From an uncultured Bradyrhizobium sp. (GTDB taxonomy: Bacteria > Pseudomonadota > Alphaproteobacteria > Rhizobiales > Xanthobacteraceae): a DNA stretch of 64,000 nt. The translations under genes were made by a program, and so were the position numbers. The notes beneath the pieces are model-generated. The model saw only the letters and a list, made by a program, of their open reading frames with translations. It was not told the origin of the DNA and did no database searches. Within the stretch, counting starts at the first letter, position 1. Each line of letters opens with the position of its first letter. Where the stretch lies: NCBI RefSeq assembly GCF_936943645.1, contig NZ_CAKZJO010000056.1:62001-126000 (forward strand), in the 5' to 3' direction. Below, piece by piece: positions 17,753-25,488 of the stretch.

Positions 17753-18571
17753 CAGTCTTTCGCCCCTGTTTCGCACTTGTTGCGGCCGGTTGGTTGTTGT
17801 GATGCGCCGGCTCGGCAACGTGCTGTTTGACGACATTCCTTCCCGCGAACCGTTGTTATGGTTTCGATATTCGCGGGCAGCCCTACGCATTCAGTGCCTG
17901 CGTCTCGCAGGCCTGCTACTTCGACTCGGGTACTGAACGCTTACTGTGTGAGGCTCGGCGGGTGTCTTACGGATCACCTTGCGGAGCGAATTGAGAAACG
18001 ACCTAGAACAGTTGCGCCAAATTGCTCATCGCGTTCGAACGCTACTGAAACTCTGTCGATCTCCTCGCCAACTGGCGAGAATCACTTGATAGGACCGTAA
18101 CGATTGCCGATTTCCGATCAAGCGTGCGGAGAAAAGCGATTGCTATGTGTGTTTGATGCTGTTGATTCGTTTCAGGTTGTTTCTTGGTATATTCAATCGC
18201 ATCAGTTGATTTGGAATCCGAACTAGTTTTGCACGGTGATGGGTCTAAAGTTCCGTATCCCCGTACAATTACAGCTATTTCGAGTGGTGCTGCAGTTCAT
18301 GTAAACCAGGGGCTTTTCAACCCGGGATTGACTCCGATCCCGGCTTTTCCACATGCGACAATTCGACTCATGTGTGACGGCGAGACTCCAGCTTGGCGAA
18401 ATCTTGGCGAGGGTGTGTCTTTCGAGTCGCACTCTCGCCACGTGCGTGACGCGATTGACGCGTGCGACGTCGCATCTTGCGCGACGAAGATCTTCAGGTG
18501 CGCACGTTTCGGGCAAGCTTCGACAAATAACGTCACCGTTCGACAGATCGAACCGAACGGAGCATTTTCAC
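17753..18571. other. AT-rich intergenic region upstream of lafR
   Basis: These 819 nt separate the divergent lafR and the gene at 18572. I see no convincing protein gene. Counting 18121-18300 gives 43% G+C, against roughly 65% for the neighbours. Short stem-loops are visible at 17896-17912 (GCCTGCG-TCT-CGCAGGC) and 18064-18079 (CTCGCCA-AC-TGGCGAG). The region must carry the lafR promoter and probably other control sites. Confidence 0.6.
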
Positions 18572-19534
18572 ATGTTGTCCGATGGACAAGCTCGTCCCAA
18601 CGCGACCGCTGATGTTTCCGCGACGGCAAAGCCGGCTGCTGAGCCGCGCGACATGAAGGACGATACGGCGCGCGCGACCAAGCCTGCGGCAAACGCAAAG
18701 CGTGTCTCGGCCGCAGCGAGCGACGAAGCTCTCGCGAAGGAAGCGCTCGAGGGACTGAAGCGTATCCGCGCCAAGGCGCGTCTCGACAAGATGGCGATCC
18801 CAAAGCCTCCGCAGACCGTGATGAAACCGGCCGTGATCGTGGCCAAGCCGCCGCCGCCGCGTCCGACCTGGGTTGCGCCGCTCGCGACATTGGCGGGCGC
18901 CGCCATCCTCGTGGTCTGTGCCTGCACCGGCGTGATCGCTTATCTCACCACCACGCAGCCCGCGCAAAACAACGTCGCGGCCAATACCGAGATCAGGATC
19001 CTGCGCGAGACCGTCGCACAACTGCGCAAGCAGGTGTCTGGCGTGTCGGAAAATCTTGACGGTCTGCGCACTGCGGTCGATCAGTCGAGCAAGGCGACCA
19101 ATGACCGCTTCGGTCGCTTCGCCGAGAATTTGGACCGCATCGAGCGGGTGAGCTCGTCCTCGACGGCGAAGCTCGACAAGCTCGCCCAAGTGCAGGTTCA
19201 GGCGCCGGCGCCCGCGCCTGCAACGGTGCAATCGCAGCCGTCGTCGCAGCAGGGGGCGATGATGGCGTCGGTCGCGGCGCCCGAGTTCACGGGCTCGGTG
19301 GCGCCGTCCGAGCGCACCTCGGCACCGCGCAAGGTGATCAAGGGCTGGTCGGTCCGCCAGGCCTATGAGGGGATCGCGATCCTGCAGAGCCCGAACGGCG
19401 TCATCGAAGTCGTGCTCGGACAGCAGGTGCCCGGCCTCGGTCGCATCGAGGAGATCAGGAGCGAGAACGGGCGTCTGGTTGTCGAGACCAGCGGCGGCGG
19501 TGTCGTCTATTCGTCGCGCAAGGCGACGCCCTGA
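18572..19534 (+). CDS. Membrane-anchored coiled-coil protein, unknown function
   Basis: No named family is recognised. The chosen ATG gives 320 residues. Residues 1-95 are a cytoplasmic, Ala/Lys-rich disordered region ending in a Pro-rich stretch. One membrane segment lies at about 100-122 (LATLAGAAILVVCACTGVIA). A coiled coil follows at about 138-200, with ILRETVAQLRKQV and FAENLDRIERV. After an Ala/Pro/Gln-rich linker there is a small beta-rich C-terminal domain (about 255-318), with GVIEVVLGQQVPGLGRIEEI. That domain resembles, by pattern only, periplasmic domains of PilP/GspC type. Longer in-frame starts exist, but the added residues look non-coding. Orientation with the C-terminus in the periplasm is inferred. 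Confidence 0.8.
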   Translation: MLSDGQARPNATADVSATAKPAAEPRDMKDDTARATKPAANAKRVSAAASDEALAKEALEGLKRIRAKARLDKMAIPKPPQTVMKPAVIVAKPPPPRPTWVAPLATLAGAAILVVCACTGVIAYLTTTQPAQNNVAANTEIRILRETVAQLRKQVSGVSENLDGLRTAVDQSSKATNDRFGRFAENLDRIERVSSSSTAKLDKLAQVQVQAPAPAPATVQSQPSSQQGAMMASVAAPEFTGSVAPSERTSAPRKVIKGWSVRQAYEGIAILQSPNGVIEVVLGQQVPGLGRIEEIRSENGRLVVETSGGGVVYSSRKATP

Positions 19535-19549
19535 AGCGCGACTCGTCTG

Positions 19550-20128
19550 CTATTGGCGATGATGCTCGAAGCTGGTGCATAGCAGATCGACCTCGGGCTC
19601 CGCGATCGGCGAGCGAAACAGGCGACAGCTGAATTCGGCCGTTGCCTTGCTGTCCGTGCCGGTGCGCTCTTCCCGGAGAAAGATGCATCGCTTGCAAACG
19701 TCGGTGTGGTGGCGCTGCTCGGCCGCGTCCGACTGATCCAGCACGTGCCGGAACGTGTCGCGGAAGCGGATCTTGACCTCGTCGTCGAGTCCGGCAATCG
19801 CGTCGACGAGAACGTTGACGGGGTCGCGCACCAGGAACTTCTTTCCCTGCTGCGTCACGCTCAGCATCACCGAGCGCTTGTCCGTCGCCGAGCGCTTCCG
19901 CTCGATATAGCCGAGCCGCTCGAGCTCCCCGATGATGAACGAGGCGGTGCCGCGCGTGGTTCCGACGTAACTCGCGAGCGCCGAGGGCGTCCGGGAAAAG
20001 CGGTTGGCACGGGAGAGGAATCGCAGCGCCATCCACTCGCGGTCGCGCAAGCCGTGCTTGGTGCCTTCGAACCACAGGATGCGTGCGACCTGCTCCAACA
20101 ATTCAATCGATTCACGAGCCAAATTCAT
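19550..20128 (-). CDS. MarR-family regulator with cysteine-bearing C-terminal extension
   Basis: The 192-residue protein has a winged-helix MarR domain at about 25-135, with LASYVGTTRGTASFIIGELE as recognition region and ERKRSATDKRSVML as wing. The start is the ATG at 20128, because upstream codons add a basic, non-conserved stretch. About 55 residues after the usual MarR end contain Cys145, Cys148 (a CxxC), Cys168 and Cys184. Such a tail could bind a metal or Fe-S cluster or act as a redox sensor; nothing in the sequence decides which. It lies 15 nt from the convergent upstream gene's stop. An 8-bp palindrome TCAATTGA sits about 31 nt upstream of its start and could be an autoregulatory site. 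Confidence 0.85.
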   Translation of the reverse strand: MNLARESIELLEQVARILWFEGTKHGLRDREWMALRFLSRANRFSRTPSALASYVGTTRGTASFIIGELERLGYIERKRSATDKRSVMLSVTQQGKKFLVRDPVNVLVDAIAGLDDEVKIRFRDTFRHVLDQSDAAEQRHHTDVCKRCIFLREERTGTDSKATAEFSCRLFRSPIAEPEVDLLCTSFEHHRQ

Positions 20129-20875
20129 TTCGGGTCCGGGGGCGGATAAAGTTTTATTCAATTGAGCCTTGGGTAGCGCAATCAGGGTTGGCGAGAATGA
20201 GGTCCTGCGGCGGCATCGTCCGTTGCCGGTCGTTCGCTTGAGGAAGAAGCTCTTTCTCGCCGGAGAAGGAACTTCCGGACGTGGAACTAGGGCGTCACAA
20301 AGAAAGTTCGAGTAAACCGCACGACTCAACTGATCTGAAAATTTCAGTCAAATGACGACGGCGAGCGCGCCAGTGACGGTGAGATGCGAGGCGTCAGCAA
20401 CATGATGTGTCGTTGTGGGCACTGCAGTGCCCATTTGTTGCGGGTCAGCGTGTCGAATGCGCGACCACGCGCATCATCTGCCGCGAATGACAGCGTGATC
20501 AGCCGGAGGCAGAACCATTGTTCTGGGTTAATGGATGTTGCGATGCAACGCAGCTAGACGGTTAAGTCCGCGCATCAGCTTCAAGGGAAAGTCAAAGTGT
20601 CGATCGGAATCGGGCAAGCAACGGCGTTCAGGGGCGGACGTGCTGCGTGAGCAGTCACCGTCGGCAACATGCTCGGTTCTCGGGTCTCGCTGGCGGCGGT
20701 GGCCGGACTTGTCGCCATGAGCCTGATGCCGGAGATGGCGCCGGTGAAGCATCGGCAGGGAGTGGCATGAGGATAATTCTGCTCGCAGGCTGGTGATTTG
20801 CGTTTTTCCGGCAAGTATTGGCGAATGCCTCGCCGAAGGGAGAAGCCCCCATGCGCAGCAGGAAGGGATAGACTG
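20129..20875. other. Intergenic region between marR and dienelactone hydrolase genes
   Basis: This 747-nt divergent region contains a 13-nt inverted repeat CTGAAA-A-TTTCAG (20335-20347) and a perfect 16-nt palindrome GGGCACTGCAGTGCCC (20417-20432). A 33-codon open frame at 20669-20770 looks like a bare signal peptide. The palindromes are candidate operators. I see no well supported gene here. Confidence 0.5.
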
Positions 20876-21763
20876 ATGAGTTTCGAAACCACCATGACGT
20901 CCGACGTCGTCGGGCTGACGAAAGTCGCCCCGGTCTCGCGCCGCGGATTCATGAGCGCCACGGCGGCCGTGGCTGCCGGTTACACGCTTGCGGCCGGCCC
21001 CGTGCGCGCCGAGCCGATCACGACCGACAGCAATGGTCTCCAGGTCGGTGATGCCAGGATCAAGGTCGGCTCCGAAGAGATGCCCGCCTATTTCGCCCGT
21101 CCTGCCGGCAACACCAAGGCGCCGGTGATCATCGTGGCGATGGAGATCTTCGGCCTGCACGAATACATCAAGGACGTGACGCGGCGCCTCGCCAAGCTCG
21201 GCGCGTTCGCGATCGCGCCCGACTACTACTTCCGCAAGGGCGTCGACCTCACCAAGATCACCGACATCAAGGATCTGCTGCCGATCGTCAACGCCAAGCC
21301 GGACGCCGAGCTGCTGTCCGATCTCGACGCCGTGGTGGCCTGGGCGGGATCGCAGGGCGGCGACACCGCCAGGCTCGGCATCATCGGCTTCTGCCGCGGC
21401 GGTCGCACGGTCTGGGAATATGCCGCCCACAGCAGCAGCCTCAAGGCCGGCGTTGCCTTCTACGGTACGGTGGTCGATCCTGCCAATCCGCTTTGGCCGA
21501 AGAGCCCGATGCAGCTCGCGCCCGAGATGAAGGCGCCGGTGCTCGGCCTCTACGGTGGTGCTGATACCGGCATTCCCGTCGCCCAGGTCGAGCAGATGAA
21601 AGCCGCGCTGGCGGAAAACAAGAAGACGGCCGAATTCAAGATCTATCCCGACGCGCCACACGGCTTCCACGCCGACTACCGCGGCAGCTATCGCAAGGAT
21701 GCGGCGGAGGACGCCTGGAAGCAGGCCGAGGCCTGGTTTAGGAAATACGGCGTCCTGGGCTGA
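20876..21763 (+). CDS. Tat-exported dienelactone hydrolase family protein
   Basis: This alpha/beta hydrolase has 295 residues. The ATG at 20876 has GGAAGGGA upstream. The N-terminus carries a twin-arginine signal (Arg22-Arg23 in SRRGFMSATAAVAAG) with cleavage likely after PVRA at 45, so it acts in the periplasm. The catalytic triad is visible as Cys173 in GFCRGG, Asp230 in GADTGIP and His262 in PHGFH, the Cys-Asp-His set of dienelactone hydrolases (carboxymethylenebutenolidase). Known members open dienelactones from chlorocatechol breakdown, but many periplasmic homologues have no assigned substrate. No aromatic pathway genes surround it, so the substrate stays open. A strong stem-loop follows. 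Confidence 0.9.
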   Translation: MSFETTMTSDVVGLTKVAPVSRRGFMSATAAVAAGYTLAAGPVRAEPITTDSNGLQVGDARIKVGSEEMPAYFARPAGNTKAPVIIVAMEIFGLHEYIKDVTRRLAKLGAFAIAPDYYFRKGVDLTKITDIKDLLPIVNAKPDAELLSDLDAVVAWAGSQGGDTARLGIIGFCRGGRTVWEYAAHSSSLKAGVAFYGTVVDPANPLWPKSPMQLAPEMKAPVLGLYGGADTGIPVAQVEQMKAALAENKKTAEFKIYPDAPHGFHADYRGSYRKDAAEDAWKQAEAWFRKYGVLG

Positions 21764-21791
21764 CCCTGGGCTGGCGCCGGGTCAAAACAGC

Positions 21792-21820
21792 AGGGCGGCC
21801 CAGGCGGCCGCCCTTCTTCC
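21792..21820. terminator. Bidirectional terminator between convergent genes
   Basis: A perfect 9-bp stem (AGGGCGGCC and GGCCGCCCT) with loop CAGGC is followed on the + strand by TCTTCC. It lies 28 nt after the dienelactone hydrolase stop and 16-22 nt before the stop of the converging hydrolase gene, so it can serve both. Confidence 0.7.
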
Positions 21821-21836
21821 TGTCAGCGCAGCGTTA

Positions 21837-23102
21837 TCACTTCGTCATCGCGCCATAGACGATGTCCTGCACCTGCTCGCGATAGTACTTCCTGAGCTCG
21901 CCGGGCGCGGCCGTTCCCACGACGACAACGAGACGCTCCTTGGGATCGCAGAGGAACTGCGTGCCGTAGGCACCGTTCCAGGTGAACTCGCCGGGATTGC
22001 CGGGGACCGACGACAGGCCCTCGCTGGTGCGGACTGCGACGGAGAGGCCGAAGCCGAATCCGGCGCGATGCGGCTCGATGTTCGCCACGTTGTTCTTGAT
22101 CTCGGGGCCGAGATGGTTGGCCGTCATGTGGTGCACGGTCTTGGGCGAGAGGATGCGCTGGCCGTCGAGCTCGCCGCCGTTGAGCAGCATCTGGCCGAAG
22201 CGGACGTAGTCGCCGATTGTCGCAAACGAGCAGGCGCCGCCGCAATCGAATTTGGTCGGCGTGTCCAGGAGCTTGATGGCCTGCGGCTTGCCGGTCAGCG
22301 GATCGTTGGCAAAGGGGCGGGCGAGTCGGGGGCGCTGCGCGTCGGTCGGGTGGAAGGTCGCGTCCTTCATGCCGAGCGGCTGCCAGACATTGGTGGCGAG
22401 ATAGTCGCCGAGCCTCTGCTCGCTCACCTTCTCGACGACCGCGCCGAGCACGTCGATTGAGAAGCCGTATTCGAACTCGGTCGAGGGTTGATGCGCCAGC
22501 GGCAGCTTTGTGATGCGATCGATGAAGGCCTGGGTGTCCCCTTCGATCGCGGGCGCGATACCACTGGGATACTGCCGAGCCACCGGGCTCGACGAGTCCG
22601 GCCGGCCGCCATACATCAATCCCGAGGTGTGCCGATAGAGATCGTGGATGAAGATCGGCGAGGCCTGCGGCTCGAGCTTGAGCGAGCCATCGGCCTGGGT
22701 CACGCCGACCTTCATGTCGGCAAAGCCGGGATAGTAATTGGACAGCTTGGCCTGGAGCGGCAGCCGGCCCTGCTCCATCAGCGTCAGGCCCGCAACCGCC
22801 GCCATCGGCTTGGTCATCGAGGCCAGTGCGAAGATCGCGTCGATGGGCATCGGCGTGCCCTTGTCCGGGTCGAGCAGGCCATAGGCCTTGTAGTGCACCA
22901 GCTTGCCGTCGCGCGCGATGGCGATGACCGCGCCGGGGACGCGCTTGGCGGCGATCTCGCGCGCGAAGAAATCATCGAGGCGGGTGAGTCCCTGCCGGGA
23001 GAAGCCGACATCGTCGGGGCTGGCTTCGGGCAGTGGTGCGGCGCGCGCTGCACCGAGCGTGATGATTGCAGCCGTCGCGATCAGGGCGATCGTCTTGTTC
23101 AT
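21837..23102 (-). CDS. Beta-lactamase-fold serine hydrolase (class C / esterase type)
   Basis: This 421-residue exported protein belongs to the beta-lactamase/penicillin-binding superfamily, which includes esterases such as EstB and D-aminopeptidases. The start gives a Sec signal of about 21 residues (MNKTIALIATAAIITLGAAR). The nucleophile motif SxxK is Ser95-Met-Thr-Lys98. The second motif appears as the Tyr in EYGFSIDVLG, and the third lies in the C-terminal region around NGAYGTQFLCDP. Lactamase activity is not implied; esterase or transpeptidase-like activity is as likely. It is a stand-alone gene, convergent with the dienelactone hydrolase across a shared terminator. Confidence 0.88.
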   Translation of the reverse strand: MNKTIALIATAAIITLGAARAAPLPEASPDDVGFSRQGLTRLDDFFAREIAAKRVPGAVIAIARDGKLVHYKAYGLLDPDKGTPMPIDAIFALASMTKPMAAVAGLTLMEQGRLPLQAKLSNYYPGFADMKVGVTQADGSLKLEPQASPIFIHDLYRHTSGLMYGGRPDSSSPVARQYPSGIAPAIEGDTQAFIDRITKLPLAHQPSTEFEYGFSIDVLGAVVEKVSEQRLGDYLATNVWQPLGMKDATFHPTDAQRPRLARPFANDPLTGKPQAIKLLDTPTKFDCGGACSFATIGDYVRFGQMLLNGGELDGQRILSPKTVHHMTANHLGPEIKNNVANIEPHRAGFGFGLSVAVRTSEGLSSVPGNPGEFTWNGAYGTQFLCDPKERLVVVVGTAAPGELRKYYREQVQDIVYGAMTK

Positions 23103-23229
23103 GGCGTCCTCCCAAGGGCGCGGGCTCGTTATGCGAGTGGCCCGCTCGGTGCCCAGCTCACGTCGCCACCGGCGCGAAGTCAAGCGCGGGCGGAGGCATG
23201 TCTGGGGCGCGCCGGAGGATGTCGGAACC

Positions 23230-24075
23230 TTATCGTCCTTCGCCCGCGCGCCACAGCGCGTCGAGGCCGTGCCGATAGGTCGGATGGACAAGCGTGATGC
23301 CAAGCTCGCGCTTCAGTTTCGCGTTGGAGACGCGGGCGCTGCTGGCATAGAAGCTCCGCGCCATCGCCGACATCTCGGCGGTCGCGAAATCTTCTTCGGG
23401 CGGCGGTGCAACGCCCATCAGCGTCGCCGCATAGGCGATCACGTCCTGCGGCGGAGTCGGCTCGTCGTCGCAGACGTTCCAGGTGCCGCCGCTTCCGTGA
23501 TGAATCGCGGCCTTGATCGCGGTTGCGATGTCGTCGACATGGATGCGGTTGAAGACCTGGCCGGGCTTGACGATGCGGCGGGCCGTTCCCGCGCGCAGCG
23601 TCGTCAGCGCATTGCGGCCGGGACCGTAGATGCCGGCGAGGCGCAGGATCGCCGCATCGCCCTGCGCAATGTCCAGCCAGACCTGCTCGGCGGCGACCCG
23701 CATGCGGGCACGGTCGAGCGTCGACTGCGGTGGCGTGGTCTCGTCGACCCAGCCGCCGCCGTGATCGCCGTAGACGCCGATGGTGGAGAGATAGACGATC
23801 TTGCGGCGGCCGGCTGTCAGCATGTCGCCAAACGCCGTGATGGCGGGATCGCCGGCCGGGCCGGGCGGGATCGACACCAGAAGCACATCGGCGTTGCGGA
23901 CCAGTTCGGCCGTCTCATGCGACGGACTGCCGGAAAAGGCGTGCACTTCGATGCCGGCGAGGTCGTCCCGCTCTGTGGGATCGCGCACCGTGCCTGCGAC
24001 ATGGGAGAAGCTGCCGCCGAACCGGCGGACGAAGTGTCGGACGCTGTAGCCGAGGCCGAGGATGAAGAGCCGCAT
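23230..24075 (-). CDS. SDR-family NAD(P)-dependent epimerase-like protein (YeeZ type)
   Basis: The 281-residue product is an extended short-chain dehydrogenase fold with an N-terminal Rossmann start MRLFILGLGYS, of the shorter GxGYS kind seen in the YeeZ/SDR_a5-like group. The later segments VYLSTIGVYGDHGGGWV and RLAGIYGPGRNAL correspond to the active-site and substrate regions. The usual catalytic YxxxK is not obvious: the position after STIGVYGD shows ARMRVAAEQ, so activity may be lost or altered. The start at Met24075 is chosen because upstream residues are basic and non-conserved. Substrate unknown. It stands alone between two oppositely oriented genes. Confidence 0.82.
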   Translation of the reverse strand: MRLFILGLGYSVRHFVRRFGGSFSHVAGTVRDPTERDDLAGIEVHAFSGSPSHETAELVRNADVLLVSIPPGPAGDPAITAFGDMLTAGRRKIVYLSTIGVYGDHGGGWVDETTPPQSTLDRARMRVAAEQVWLDIAQGDAAILRLAGIYGPGRNALTTLRAGTARRIVKPGQVFNRIHVDDIATAIKAAIHHGSGGTWNVCDDEPTPPQDVIAYAATLMGVAPPPEEDFATAEMSAMARSFYASSARVSNAKLKRELGITLVHPTYRHGLDALWRAGEGR

Positions 24076-24217
24076 GCGTCTCCCGTGCCGACAAAGGTTC
24101 CCGCGCGGGCTGCGCGTCCTTCGCTCATAAGAGATTTTTGGGTCCGGCAAAAGATATTGCGATTTGTCTCGGCTCATGCCCCAGGCGATGGTCGACCGTC
24201 ACAGGGAGGCACCGATC

Positions 24218-24943
24218 ATGCAGGCAGAAGCGCTCGCTTTCGCACCGGCGGATGAGCTGATCCGGCGCGCGGCCGCGCTGATCTTCGACGTCGACGGCAC
24301 CCTGGCCGAGACCGAGGAGCTGCATCGGCAGGCCTTCAACCATGCCTTCGTCTGCCAGGGTCTCGACTGGCAGTGGGACCGCACGACCTACAAGGACCTG
24401 CTGCGGGTGACCGGCGGCAAGGAGCGCATGCGCTCCTACCACGCCCGGCTGAAGGTCGGCCCGCCACTGTCGGATGCGGATGTCGCGGAGCTTCACCGTA
24501 TCAAGACCGCGCATTATGCCGAGCTGGTCGAGACCGGCTGCTGTTCGTTGCGGCCGGGCGTGATCGAGCTGCTCGCCGCGGCCAAGGCGCGCGGCCAGCG
24601 GCTCGCCATCGCGACCACGACCTCGCACGGCAACATCGATGCGCTGCTGTCGCAGGCGCTGGGCGCGAACTGGACCGCGGCGTTCGATGCGATCGTCGCC
24701 GGTGACGACGTCCGGCACAAGAAGCCGGCGCCGGACGTCTATCTCGAAACGCTGGCGCGGCTGAAGCTGGGTGCGGCCGAGTGCGTGGCCATCGAGGATT
24801 CCGCCAACGGGCTGATCTCAGCGTCGCGCGCCGGCATTCCGGTCCTGATCACCCGGAGCATGTTTTTCCGTGACGAGGATTTCAGCGCGGCGCGCTGTGT
24901 GCTGGACGACCTGTCGGAACTGGCCGCCAAACCAAAAAAATGA
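24218..24943 (+). CDS. HAD-IA sugar-phosphatase/phosphoglucomutase-like hydrolase (CbbY type)
   Basis: The 241-residue protein is a HAD-superfamily subclass IA phosphatase. Motif I is Asp24-Val-Asp26-Gly-Thr, and the cap domain is inserted between about 35 and 95. Motif II is in AIATTTSHGN, motif III Lys in RHKKPAPDVYLE, and motif IV is in CVAIEDSANGL. The pattern is closest to CbbY-like xylulose-bisphosphate/phosphoglycolate-type phosphatases. GGGAGG lies about 10 nt before the ATG at 24218; an earlier ATG at 24164 lacks such a site. The gene stands alone, so the substrate cannot be deduced. Confidence 0.88.
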   Translation: MQAEALAFAPADELIRRAAALIFDVDGTLAETEELHRQAFNHAFVCQGLDWQWDRTTYKDLLRVTGGKERMRSYHARLKVGPPLSDADVAELHRIKTAHYAELVETGCCSLRPGVIELLAAAKARGQRLAIATTTSHGNIDALLSQALGANWTAAFDAIVAGDDVRHKKPAPDVYLETLARLKLGAAECVAIEDSANGLISASRAGIPVLITRSMFFRDEDFSAARCVLDDLSELAAKPKK

Positions 24944-24989
24944 AAAACAACCCCATGCACAGTAGGTCACGGCGGCGTGAGCGCCACGG

Positions 24990-25397
24990 TCAGTGCACCC
25001 GGTGGCTCGTTCTATCGTCTTCAGCCTGCTCGACAATCTGCGCAATCGGGCTCGACTGGTGATGCACCAGAAGCCACTCGTCACCTTCGCGGCGGAAATG
25101 GTTGGCCGCGGCCAGGGCGGTGCCGTCGACGATCTCGATGCAGAGCACGCGGGCGCTGTCGCCGTCGACGATAACCTGCGGCTCGGCGCAGACGATCTGC
25201 GGTCTTTCGGGATTTTGCAGGATGTCGCGCCAGCTTCCGATCACGGTGGCGCGGCCGATGATTGCCGGCCAGCCGGGATGGATGCAGGAAATGGCGTCGT
25301 CGTCCGCCCACATCCGTTCCATGCCGGCGAAGTCGCCGGCCGAAAAGGCGGCGTAGAAGGCCGCGTTGGCGGCGATGAGCTTGTTGCCCTTTGTCAT
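24990..25397 (-). CDS. NTF2-like (SnoaL/DUF4440-type) protein
   Basis: This 135-residue cytoplasmic protein has the NTF2/SnoaL cone fold, recognisable from AANAAFYAAFSAGDFAGMERMW, ISCIHPGWPAIIGRATVIGSW and the C-terminal strand EWLLVHHQSSPI. Family members bind small ligands, dimerise, or act as isomerases; this type is often annotated as SnoaL-like or ketosteroid-isomerase-like without proven activity. The start is the ATG at 25397, since upstream sequence shows no conserved residues. It follows the uxuB-like gene on the same strand after 91 nt and might be co-transcribed, though nothing links it to sugar-acid metabolism. Confidence 0.82.
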   Translation of the reverse strand: MTKGNKLIAANAAFYAAFSAGDFAGMERMWADDDAISCIHPGWPAIIGRATVIGSWRDILQNPERPQIVCAEPQVIVDGDSARVLCIEIVDGTALAAANHFRREGDEWLLVHHQSSPIAQIVEQAEDDRTSHRVH

Positions 25398-25488
25398 GCT
25401 TTTCCGGTGCGGCAAGGACAGGCAAAAAGCAAGCGCGACTTCCGTTCGGCCTGGTGTCCGATCTGGAACGCAGTGCAGCATTGCCCGG

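Noticed and set aside
18184..18612. 142-codon open frame in the AT-rich tract
   Set aside because: It starts at TTG without a ribosome site, has no domain, and overlaps the supported start at 18572 in another frame.
21837..23102. Beta-lactam resistance gene
   Set aside because: SxxK is present, but the rest fits the general esterase/D-aminopeptidase branch; resistance cannot be claimed.
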